From NCBI GenBank assembly GCA_036499395.1, contig DASYDW010000116.1:301573-365572 (forward strand): a DNA stretch of 64,000 bases, given 5' to 3'. Below the pieces are notes generated by a model. That model was not told the DNA's origin, searched no databases, and saw nothing but the letters and a program-made list of their open reading frames with translations. Position numbers and translations under genes: made by a program. Numbering within the stretch: position 1 is the first letter of the stretch; each line of letters begins with the position of its first letter. Shown here piece by piece: positions 57,460-64,000 of this stretch. This DNA comes from Pirellulales bacterium. GTDB lineage: Bacteria; Planctomycetota; Planctomycetia; Pirellulales; JACPPG01.

Positions 57460-57780
57460 ATGGCAAAGAAAGCAGCGGGACGCGGTAAGGGAGATTCCGT
57501 TAACAAGGCGCAAGCGATTCGTGACGAGTTTTCAGCCCAAGGAATTGGGGCGCGTCCCAAGGACATCATCGCCACGTTGAAGTCCAAGGGTGTCGAAGTT
57601 TCGTCCGCGCAAGTGAGCAACATCAAGGCAACGTTCGGAGCAGCCAAGGGTCGCGGCCGTCACGGCGCGAACGGCGCCCTGAGTGTCGAGTTGCTGGTGG
57701 AAGCCAAGAAGCTCGCCGATCGCCTCGGCGGCGTCGAAATCACGAAGCGCGCTCTCGAAGCACTTTCGCGATTAAGTTAG
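57460..57780 (+). CDS. Basic helix-turn-helix-like small protein
   Basis: 106 residues, strongly basic. The N-terminal tail (AKKAAGRGKGDSVNKAQAIR) is histone-like. Residues 22-55 (SAQGIGARPKDIIATLKSKG then VEVSSAQVSNIKATF) resemble a small HTH that could bind DNA. A GARGKG-type linker and a C-terminal helix pair (ELLVEAKKLADRLGGVEITK) follow. The start ATG at 57460 has GAAAGG. A nucleoid-associated or regulatory role is inferred. A strong hairpin lies 40 bp after the stop. Confidence 0.65.
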   Translation: MAKKAAGRGKGDSVNKAQAIRDEFSAQGIGARPKDIIATLKSKGVEVSSAQVSNIKATFGAAKGRGRHGANGALSVELLVEAKKLADRLGGVEITKRALEALSRLS

Positions 57781-57820
57781 GCTCGCGATTGCTTCGATCG
57801 TTATGCTTATGCGATTGTTC

Positions 57821-57850
57821 CACAGGCCGGCACACAGGTGCCGGCCTGTG
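57821..57850 (+). terminator. Strong hairpin after the basic HTH-like gene
   Basis: CACAGGCCGGCAC-ACAG-GTGCCGGCCTGTG: a perfect 13-bp stem with a 4-base loop, followed by TCATTT. The T tract is weak, so it may instead stabilise the mRNA end. Confidence 0.6.
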
Positions 57851-57958
57851 TCATTTAATGCCCATTGTTCGGCATAACAACTCTCGAACAACACGCCCGG
57901 ACCGCAATCGCGTGGCGTTGTAAAGTTGGTCCCAGCGGAGGGGCGCGCAGTGCGCCGC

Positions 57959-58242
57959 ATGAATACCGCCAACGACTTTCTTTCGCCGCAGCCGGTTCCA
58001 GCTCGGAGTTGCGACGACGCTCGTCGCGGTGACGGCGGTGGCTGTCTGGCTTGGCTGGAGATTCGAGTTCGTCCGTTCGGGCCGAGCCCGGCGTCTCTTC
58101 CCCCCTTGGCCTTCTGGTTGCACAGCGGAAGCAACGACGGCACGTCCGCGCACGACTAAAACGGCACCCCGACGCCACCGCGCCAGGCCACAAACCTTCC
58201 GCCGCGCCTCATACCCAACCCGTCGCTTTCACGTATAATCCG
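57959..58242 (+). pseudogene. Possible frameshifted small membrane-protein remnant
   Basis: A stop-free frame from 57963 encodes RRSRFQLGVATTLVAVTAVA followed by VWLGWRFEFVRSG, the typical basic/F-x-L/membrane-helix lead of planctomycete small proteins. No ATG, GTG or TTG precedes the motif in that frame because a TGA closes it at 57960. An ATG at 57959 opens the neighbouring frame (MNTANDF), so one frameshift would restore a gene. The tail is arginine-rich and looks non-functional. Confidence 0.35.
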
Positions 58243-58284
58243 GGCTTTGGCGTTTTCGGTCGATCCTTCGAGGGGGAGAGTTTC

Positions 58285-60069
58285 ATGAGCGTCGCGAATC
58301 GCGATAAGCAGGTGGCCGAGGCAGAAGAGCTGCTCGGCGATGGCGGACCACGACTGGGATTCGCGAAAGGTTTGTTCTTCGGGCAGTACCTGGGCGATCG
58401 ACTCCTCCCCTACCCCGATATCGCTTCCGACTTGCAGGCGCGTTCGCTGGTCTCGGATCTGCGCAAGTTCTGCAAAGAGCAGATCGATCCCGCGCAGATC
58501 GATCGCGATGCCGAAATCCCCGAGCACGTCGTTCGCGGTCTCGGCCAGTTGGGCGTGCTCGGCGCGTGCCTGCCGAAAAGTTGTGGCGGCTTGGAATTCA
58601 GCCAGACCGCTTACTGCCAACTGATGGAAGTCCTCGGCGGCCACTGCGGCGGCACCGCATTGTTCGTCAATGCTCACCATTCGATCGGACCGCGAGCGCT
58701 CGTGTTGTTCGGCACGCCCGAGCAGCAAGCAAAGTACCTGCCTAAGTCGGCCAGCGGCGAATGGCTGAGCGCGTTCGCACTGACCGAGCCCGAGGCCGGC
58801 AGTGACGCCGCCAACGTGCAAACGCGTGCCACCCCGTCGCCGGACGGCAAGGGTTACGTGATCAACGGCAACAAGCGGTGGATCACCAACGGCGGCATCG
58901 CCAACGTGCTGACCGTGATGGCCCGCACGCCCGTCCCCAACAGCGACGACACAAAGATCACGGCCTTCATCGTCACGCCCGACATGCCCGGATTCGAGGT
59001 AATCGAGAAGCGGATGGCCAAGTGCGGCGTGCGCGGCTCGGCCACGGCCCGTCTGGCCTTCCACGACATGTTCGTGCCGAACGAGAACATCCTGGGTGCT
59101 CGTGGCAAGGGTTTGAAGATCGCGCTAACCGTACTCGATTATGGCCGCACGACGTTCGGCGCCAGTTGCACCGGCGCCGCCAAGTTCTGCGTCGCCCGGG
59201 CTACGCAGCATGCCAACGAGCGCGTGCAATTCGGCGAATCGCTTGGCTCGTTCGAACTGGTCAAAGACAAGATCGCCTACATGGCGGCCGGCGCCTACGC
59301 CATGGAATCGGTCACCTATCAGACGGCCGCCCTGATCGATGCCGGCGAAGACGACTATATGATCGAGACCGCCATGCTCAAGGTGTTCGCCACCGACGTG
59401 CTGTGGCGGATCATCAACGACACGATCCAGATCTTTGGCGGCAAGGCGTACTTCGCCGACGAGCCGTACGAGCGCATGATGCGCGACGGACGCATCAACA
59501 TGATCGGCGAAGGGGCCAACGACGTATTGCGTGTCTTCTCGGCCCTGGTCGGCATGCGTGACGTCGGCCTGGAGTTGAAGGGCGTCCTGAATGCCCTGAT
59601 GAACCCGCTGGGCAATATCAGCAAGATCGGCGGGTTCGCCAGCCGGCGGATCGGCTCGATGCTGGCCTCGCCCGAGGTGCAGGTTCGCAGCACGGAACTG
59701 CAGGAAGACGCCGTTCGCATCGGCCGGCTGGTGGGCGCGCTCGGTGCCCAGGTCGAACGCCTGCTTCGCAAGTACCAGGAATCTGTGATGGATCGCCAGT
59801 ACCAGTTGGGCCGCGTTTCGGACGTCGCCACCGAACTTTACGTCTCGGGCTGCGTCTTGAACCGGCTCGACGCCCTAGTGCGCGACCCGCACGCCGACGA
59901 AGGGGCTCGCTCGCGCGGCCTCAAGCTGGGCCGGTACTACCTGAAGACGGCCGGCCGCCGCATTCGCCGCAACCTGGCCGACCTGTGGGACAACGACGAC
60001 GACGACACGAACCGCATCGCCGATATGATGCTGTCGAACAAGCCGTCAAAATCCCCCGCCGCGCACTAA
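58285..60069 (+). CDS. Acyl-CoA dehydrogenase (VLCAD-like, long form)
   Basis: 594 residues, longer than the ~380 of short-chain types because of a C-terminal helical domain as in VLCAD/ACAD9. FAD/substrate motifs are FALTEPEAGSDAANV and KRWITNGGIANVLTV, then MAKCGVRGSATARLAF. The catalytic base is in MIGEGANDVLRVFSAL. It oxidises acyl-CoA in beta-oxidation with an ETF acceptor. The start ATG 58285 has AGGGGGAG upstream; the frame from 58051 is not plausible. No other fatty acid genes adjoin. Confidence 0.92.
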   Translation: MSVANRDKQVAEAEELLGDGGPRLGFAKGLFFGQYLGDRLLPYPDIASDLQARSLVSDLRKFCKEQIDPAQIDRDAEIPEHVVRGLGQLGVLGACLPKSCGGLEFSQTAYCQLMEVLGGHCGGTALFVNAHHSIGPRALVLFGTPEQQAKYLPKSASGEWLSAFALTEPEAGSDAANVQTRATPSPDGKGYVINGNKRWITNGGIANVLTVMARTPVPNSDDTKITAFIVTPDMPGFEVIEKRMAKCGVRGSATARLAFHDMFVPNENILGARGKGLKIALTVLDYGRTTFGASCTGAAKFCVARATQHANERVQFGESLGSFELVKDKIAYMAAGAYAMESVTYQTAALIDAGEDDYMIETAMLKVFATDVLWRIINDTIQIFGGKAYFADEPYERMMRDGRINMIGEGANDVLRVFSALVGMRDVGLELKGVLNALMNPLGNISKIGGFASRRIGSMLASPEVQVRSTELQEDAVRIGRLVGALGAQVERLLRKYQESVMDRQYQLGRVSDVATELYVSGCVLNRLDALVRDPHADEGARSRGLKLGRYYLKTAGRRIRRNLADLWDNDDDDTNRIADMMLSNKPSKSPAAH

Positions 60070-60129
60070 CCGCCCGGCGCGCGATAACGGGCGCAATGCG
60101 TTGGCACCGAATCTCGCATGTCATGCCGA

Positions 60130-60164
60130 GTGCCATGCTTTTTCGCCGCAGGCGAATAAGCATG
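60130..60164. repeat. GTGCCATGCTT...AAGCATG palindromic repeat, copy 4
   Basis: GTGC plus outer arms CATGCTT/AAGCATG and inner arms TTCGCC/GGCGAA around GCA. It lies between convergent genes. Confidence 0.8.
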
Positions 60165-60193
60165 CTCGTGCGACAACAAACCGAGATGCAAAC

Positions 60194-61180
60194 TTACCGC
60201 GTCCACTTCAGCCAATTGCTGCGGTGGGCCGTCTCCATCGCTTCGGTCTTCTCAGGAAAGGCCGCGGGCGGGGGCGGCACCGGCTGCGCAGGCGTCAGCC
60301 GTAGATTCGGATCGGCCAGGTTCACCGCGGGCGTCGCTGCGCCCATGTTCGGCATCGCCCACATCTGTTGCGGGTCACCGGCCAATTGATTCACGGTCAC
60401 ATTGTTCAGCTCGATCGTCATTTCGAACTTCGTCGACGGCCAGACAATCTTCACCGTCTTCGGCAGCACGACATTGGCCAGCGGATCGCGGCGATGCCCG
60501 CTCATCAGGGCCGAAGCCAGCAGTTGTCCCATCGGATCGTACAAATGCTGTTCGAGCACCCAGCCGCGGGCGTCGTCGATGATCATCACCCGGCGGTAAT
60601 CTCCTTCGGGATGCGGCAGTCGCGTTTCGACACGTAAACGCCCCTGCCCCACCGCCACCGGCCCCGAATGATCGCCGGCCGGATCCAACGTCGCCACGCC
60701 CAACGCGTCGATCAGCCATTCCGGCTCGACCGGCAACACTTGCCGCGCGACGCTGTTCGAGAATTGATCGTGTCGGCAAAAATAGACCGCTGGCTCCGGC
60801 GCGCGACGCACCCAGAACCAGAACATCTCGTCGTTACTTCCCAGGTCGACTTCCGGTCCCGTCAGTAACGTATCGGCGCGCAGGCGGAATCGCCGCGGAC
60901 GCTCGATCGCGATATTCGCCCGGGCTTTCGGCGCACCCGGCGTATAAATCTCGGCGTCGGTCGTATATAGCGAATGGATGCGTCCGCTGTTGTTGTTCAC
61001 CACACTCGTCACGTCCGCCAGCGTGGGCGTCGTGGACAACACGCGCGGCATCACCGGCGAATACGACGTGATAAACCCGGGACAACTGGCGCCGCTACTG
61101 CACACGACCGACAACAGCGTCGCCAAGAGTAGCGCATTGCGCCCCCAGGTCTTGCGCGGCAGATGGTCAGCAGGCCTCAT
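60194..61180 (-). CDS. Exported lipoprotein-like protein (LolA/LppX-like fold suspected)
   Basis: 328 residues. A basic start and hydrophobic core (about 14-28) end at SSGASCPGF, an imperfect lipobox with Cys33. The mature part contains NNNSGRIHSLYTTDAEIYTP, RFRLRADTLLTGPEVDLGSN and VMIIDDARGWVLEQHLYD, reading like beta strands of LolA-type lipoprotein carriers. The C-terminus is Pro-rich. It overlaps the upstream gene by ATGA and is translationally coupled to it. Confidence 0.65.
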   Translation of the reverse strand: MRPADHLPRKTWGRNALLLATLLSVVCSSGASCPGFITSYSPVMPRVLSTTPTLADVTSVVNNNSGRIHSLYTTDAEIYTPGAPKARANIAIERPRRFRLRADTLLTGPEVDLGSNDEMFWFWVRRAPEPAVYFCRHDQFSNSVARQVLPVEPEWLIDALGVATLDPAGDHSGPVAVGQGRLRVETRLPHPEGDYRRVMIIDDARGWVLEQHLYDPMGQLLASALMSGHRRDPLANVVLPKTVKIVWPSTKFEMTIELNNVTVNQLAGDPQQMWAMPNMGAATPAVNLADPNLRLTPAQPVPPPPAAFPEKTEAMETAHRSNWLKWTR

Positions 61181-61662
61181 TCGGCACCGGCGTATAACAA
61201 CCGTGAAAGTTCGTCCTGAATCTCTTGAGCGCGGGCTCCCTCGGGCATTACCCCCGCCACGCGATATGTCGCTTCGTCGCGCGGGTTGAACAGCACCAAT
61301 GTTTCGTGCCCCGCATGGTCGGTCTCTTGCTTCTCGAGCTTTAGCACGCGCCGTCGCACCAACAGCAGCGCCATGACCAACCGCATGTCGGCTTTTTCCT
61401 CAACCCCTTCCAGCCCCGCGAACATCTCCAGCAGCACCTCATGCGGCGCCAATCGCGGCCGCTTGGCATCGGGCATCGGCACGCGCGATTTCCACGATCC
61501 CAGCGATCGCTCGGGCGGCCCCTGCCATGCTTCGAGCGAAAAATCGAGCCGCCGCACCTCCGCCCCTTCGACAACTAGCGCTGTGTAATACTCCTCGCCC
61601 GGCACAAGCTCGCGGCCGGTCGTCGCGCAGTGGCGCGTGAATCGTTGAACCTCGTAGTCCAT
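61177..61662 (-). CDS. Hypothetical protein with N-terminal zinc-like Cys pair
   Basis: 161 residues from MDYEVQRFTRHCATTGREL. The opening Cys of RHCATTGRELVPGEEYYTAL resembles small planctomycete proteins starting with a degenerate zinc ribbon, but only one Cys is left. Conserved-looking parts are WKSRVPMPDAKRPRLAPHEV and ADMRLVMALLLVRRRVLKLE. The frame extends to 61752 without a ribosome site. Its TGA overlaps the ATG of the lipoprotein-like gene, so both form one operon. Confidence 0.65.
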   Translation of the reverse strand: MDYEVQRFTRHCATTGRELVPGEEYYTALVVEGAEVRRLDFSLEAWQGPPERSLGSWKSRVPMPDAKRPRLAPHEVLLEMFAGLEGVEEKADMRLVMALLLVRRRVLKLEKQETDHAGHETLVLFNPRDEATYRVAGVMPEGARAQEIQDELSRLLYAGAE

Positions 61663-61891
61663 ACCGTTCTCTCTCGATTGCGCGACCCATCGGTCATCAC
61701 CACCACGCTTCGCCGCCACGGCGCAAACGTGAGTCGCAAAGGGTGGCCGCACTCCCGATTGGAGCGCAACCTGTGCGCCCTCCGGACCGGATTTGGACGC
61801 GGAAGACTACTCGAAAGCCCGGCTCCACTCAAGATTATTGCCAGCAACAACTTTGGGGGAATTGGGCACCCACGCAAGGAGAACGCAAATT

Positions 61892-61960
61892 CTGTAGCCG
61901 GGCCCTGCGACCTTGGAGCAGCACCGTGAGATTCTCCAGCCGCAAAGAGGCCAGCTACAG
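61892..61960. repeat. Cloverleaf-like intergenic repeat element, copy 2 (diverged)
   Basis: CTGTAGC at the left end pairs perfectly with GCTACAG at the right end. Inside are CCGGGCCC-TGC-GACCTTGG (degenerate), GGAG...CTCC and GCC...GGC arms. It shares the CTGTAGCCGGG start and overall plan with 35703-35790. Confidence 0.6.
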
Positions 61961-62101
61961 GGGACAATTCAAACTCTCCATGTTGCAATTCACCTGCATC
62001 AGTGACCGAATTCTTTGCTAGCATCCTTACCGACAGCTAGGCTAAACGAAGGGACGCTTCGTAATTCCGATAAACGGGGCACATGCAACTGCTAGCGTTT
62101 C

Positions 62102-62129
62102 GTGCCATGCTTCCGCTTGCGCAAGCATG
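62102..62129. repeat. GTGCCATGCTT...AAGCATG palindromic repeat, copy 5
   Basis: GTGC plus outer arms CATGCTT/AAGCATG around CCGCTTGCGC. It lies 70 bp before the oxidoreductase start. Confidence 0.75.
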
Positions 62130-62199
62130 CCGGCGGCACGCCAATAAAACATCGCACTTCGTCCGCCCCTCAATCCGCCCCGCATCGAGAACACCGATC

Positions 62200-63540
62200 A
62201 TGCCTGACACACCCCGTCGTGAGTTCCTTAAGCAAGCCAGCCTCGGCGCTGCCGCGATCGCCACCACCCAATCCGCGAGAGTCGTCCAGGCCGACGACGA
62301 CCAGCAGCGGCCCCCAGTCGAGGCTCAAAGCAAGCTGGTCATGGGCTGGATCGGTTGCGGCGGCCAGGCCACGAATCTGATGAAGACGTTCATCACTCAG
62401 CCCGACGTCGCCGTCGCCTACGTCTGCGATCCCGAGGCCGCTCGCGCCGCCGCCATGGCGCAGATTGTTAAAGAAGCTTCCGGCGAAGCCCCGAAGATCG
62501 TCGCCGACATGCGCAACGTCCTCGACGACAAGTCCGTCGATGCCGTGTGCATTGCCACGCCTGATCACTGGCACGCTCCCGCCACGATCCTGGCCTGCGA
62601 CGCCGGCAAGCACGTCTACGTCGAGAAGCCATGCTCGCACAATATTCGCGAGGGGCGACTGATGATCGATGCCGCCCGGCGTAACAATCGCATTGTGCAA
62701 GTCGGTACGCAAAGCCGCAGTTCCCCCGCGGTGATCGAGGCCATGCAACTTTTGCACGACGGCGAGATCGGCGAAGTCCTGGTCGGCAAAGTTTGGAATA
62801 GTCAGCGCCGTCGGGATATCGGCCACGGCACGCCCGGCCCGCAGCCTGACGGTTTGGATTACGACCTGTGGATCGGCCCCGCGCCGCTGGTCCCGTTTCA
62901 GGCCAATCGCATCCATTACGGCTGGCATTGGTGGTACGACTTTGGCACCGGCGACATGGGCAACGACGGCGTACACGATATCGACATCGCTCGCTGGGGA
63001 TTGGGCGTCGATACCCATCCTTCGATCGTCACCGCTTCTGGCGGCAAGTTCTACTTCGACGACGATCAGCAATTCCCCGACACACAGTATGTCGTCTTCG
63101 ACTACCCGGGCGACGGCCGCGTCGGTCATCGCAAGCAGATCATATTCGAACAGCGTATCTGGAGCCCCTACCGGCAAGAATCCTACGAAAACGGCAATGC
63201 GTTCTACGGCACGGAAGGGATGTTGCTCTTAGGCAAGGGGGACGGCTGGAAACTTTTTGGTCCTAAGAACGAGCTGCGCAAAAGCGGCGAAAGATCCGGC
63301 ATGGGCTTGCCTCACTATCGCGACTTCATCGACGCGGTACGCACCGACCGCCGCCCCCACGCCGACGTCGAAATCGCTCACCTTTCAACGTCCCTTTGCC
63401 ACCTAGGCAACATCGCCACGCGCCTCGGCCGCACCCTACACTTCGACCCCGCCAGCGAACAGTTCGAAAACGACGCCGAAGCCAACACCCTCGTCAAACG
63501 CCAATACCGCAACCACTGGGCCACCCCCAGAAACGTATAG
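62200..63540 (+). CDS. Tat-exported Gfo/Idh/MocA-family oxidoreductase
   Basis: 446 residues. The Tat signal PRREFLKQASLGAAAIATTQ lies at about 5-24. The NAD(P) site is VMGWIGCGGQATNLM, and the catalytic region is GKHVYVEKPCSHN. The C-terminal domain has GWHWWYDFGTGDMGNDGVHD, typical of this exported subgroup. The start ATG 62200 places the twin Arg at the N-terminus; the longer frame runs through a repeat. It is a paralogue, not a close copy, of the enzyme at 42977. Confidence 0.9.
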   Translation: MPDTPRREFLKQASLGAAAIATTQSARVVQADDDQQRPPVEAQSKLVMGWIGCGGQATNLMKTFITQPDVAVAYVCDPEAARAAAMAQIVKEASGEAPKIVADMRNVLDDKSVDAVCIATPDHWHAPATILACDAGKHVYVEKPCSHNIREGRLMIDAARRNNRIVQVGTQSRSSPAVIEAMQLLHDGEIGEVLVGKVWNSQRRRDIGHGTPGPQPDGLDYDLWIGPAPLVPFQANRIHYGWHWWYDFGTGDMGNDGVHDIDIARWGLGVDTHPSIVTASGGKFYFDDDQQFPDTQYVVFDYPGDGRVGHRKQIIFEQRIWSPYRQESYENGNAFYGTEGMLLLGKGDGWKLFGPKNELRKSGERSGMGLPHYRDFIDAVRTDRRPHADVEIAHLSTSLCHLGNIATRLGRTLHFDPASEQFENDAEANTLVKRQYRNHWATPRNV

Positions 63541-63687
63541 GAAGTCGGCAGTCAGTAGTTGGTAGCTAGTAGTCGACAGGCCAACGACAGTGAAGATGTG
63601 GGGCAAACACACTATTCCGAAACGCCAGCGAGGGTTCTTTCTTCGCTAGCTCGCGGCGTACGCATTTCGTGACGGCGTGCGTCTTTC

Positions 63688-63826
63688 GTAGGGTGCGTCC
63701 GCGACGCACCGAATTACTTTGTCGGCGCACCAACTGCCATCGAAGACATTTCGATCCGCAGATGACGCAGATTCTCGCAGATGCATAACGACGAATGAAA
63801 GACGGTGCGTCACGGACGCACCCTAC
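63688..63826. repeat. GTAGGGTGCGTC...GACGCACCCTAC inverted-repeat element, copy 2
   Basis: Left end GTAGGGTGCGTCCGCGACGC (then ACC) and right end GGTGCGTCACGGACGCACCC (then TAC) are near-perfect inverted repeats. The interior carries a complete CCGCAGAT-type repeat. Confidence 0.75.
63754..63782. repeat. CCGCAGAT-type repeat, copy 3, nested in the GTAGGGTGCGTC element
   Basis: ATCCGCAGATGACGCAGATTCTCGCAGAT; same three-unit plan as the copies at 25671 and 39631. Confidence 0.7.
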
Positions 63827-64000
63827 TTCTTCTTCACTGCCCTCTGCCGACTGCCCGCTATTTTTCCTCTAGAAATTAGGCCAGCGTTTGTGGCATAGTC
63901 GTGCTTAGCCGATTTCGGCCTGAGGGCCGATTGGATTGTTAACGACGTTCGGCGGCAAATGGGTCTAGTTCTTGCCCTGTCGCCCGTCCCGAGGACCTGG

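Larger units (their letters stand above)
61663..62199. other. 540-bp intergenic region with two repeat elements
   Basis: Between divergent genes. It holds the cloverleaf-like copy (61892-61960) and the GTGCCATG copy 5 (62102-62129). No gene supported; a frame at 62083 runs through the repeat into the oxidoreductase. Confidence 0.5.
63541..64000. other. Repeat-filled intergenic tail of the window
   Basis: Contains a CAGTAGTTGG-type motif run (63543-63578), the GTAGGGTGCGTC element (63688-63826) with a CCGCAGAT copy inside it, a CTGCC run (63834-63852) and a hairpin TCGGCC-TGAG-GGCCGA near 63915-63930. No gene supported. Confidence 0.5.

Noticed and set aside
62083..62199. N-terminal extension of the second oxidoreductase
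   Set aside because: It translates a dispersed repeat and would bury the Tat signal.

Overview
The window is GC-rich and densely coded, and fits a Planctomycetota genome, probably Pirellulales-like. This is inferred from gene content, not from a marker gene: Tat-exported Gfo/Idh/MocA oxidoreductases, GldA / GldF-GldG fusion / DUF4340 gliding-type genes, a very large Gln/Asn-rich DUF4175-like membrane protein, an EboC-like UbiA protein, and many small proteins opening with an F-x-L-x-x-x-L membrane segment. murD shows that a peptidoglycan pathway is present. No tRNA, rRNA, insertion sequence, phage or CRISPR array was found.

Layout. 0-9.6 kb: a GT-C/TPR membrane protein, a K+ channel with RCK domain, an EboC-like prenyltransferase next to a TIM-barrel isomerase, and a three-gene ABC exporter operon. 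9.7-14.3 kb: a housekeeping operon ispF-cysS-ruvC-ruvA-ruvB behind a good sigma70-type promoter. 14.3-15.7 kb: an AbrB/Doc toxin-antitoxin pair and small accessory genes. 15.7-25.5 kb: an altronate-dehydratase family enzyme, the giant low-complexity protein, a secreted cyclophilin-like protein that has lost its catalytic residues, and nadB. 26-31.6 kb: the gld-type ABC operon. 31.7-36.9 kb: an aminoethylphosphonate catabolism cluster (PbfA-like lyase, OPA-type transporter, phnX, phnW). 37-43 kb: murD, an intergenic candidate RNA, a cupin, ligA and a ChbG/HpnK-like deacetylase. 43-50 kb: two Tat-exported proteins, a secreted peroxiredoxin, a small winged-helix-like protein and an NtrC-type two-component pair. 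50-64 kb: a membrane-anchored tyrosine phosphatase, a trans-sulfuration enzyme with an attenuator-like leader, HEAT-like and small membrane proteins, a YhaM-type HD nuclease, an acyl-CoA dehydrogenase, a lipoprotein-like pair and a second oxidoreductase.

Most unusual content. (1) A ~120-nt structured intergenic RNA candidate (38.49-38.61 kb) with promoter, two hairpins and a T8 terminator. (2) A leader upstream of the trans-sulfuration gene (53.07-53.31 kb) with promoter, mutually exclusive antiterminator and terminator, and an overlapping 37-codon ORF. (3) At least seven families of dispersed palindromic intergenic repeats, including a cloverleaf-like element inside the phnX-phnW gap and one family nested inside another. 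(4) The 1.6-thousand-residue Gln/Asn/Gly-rich protein. Start codons were chosen from visible Shine-Dalgarno spacing and family length, so many differ from the longest open frame.
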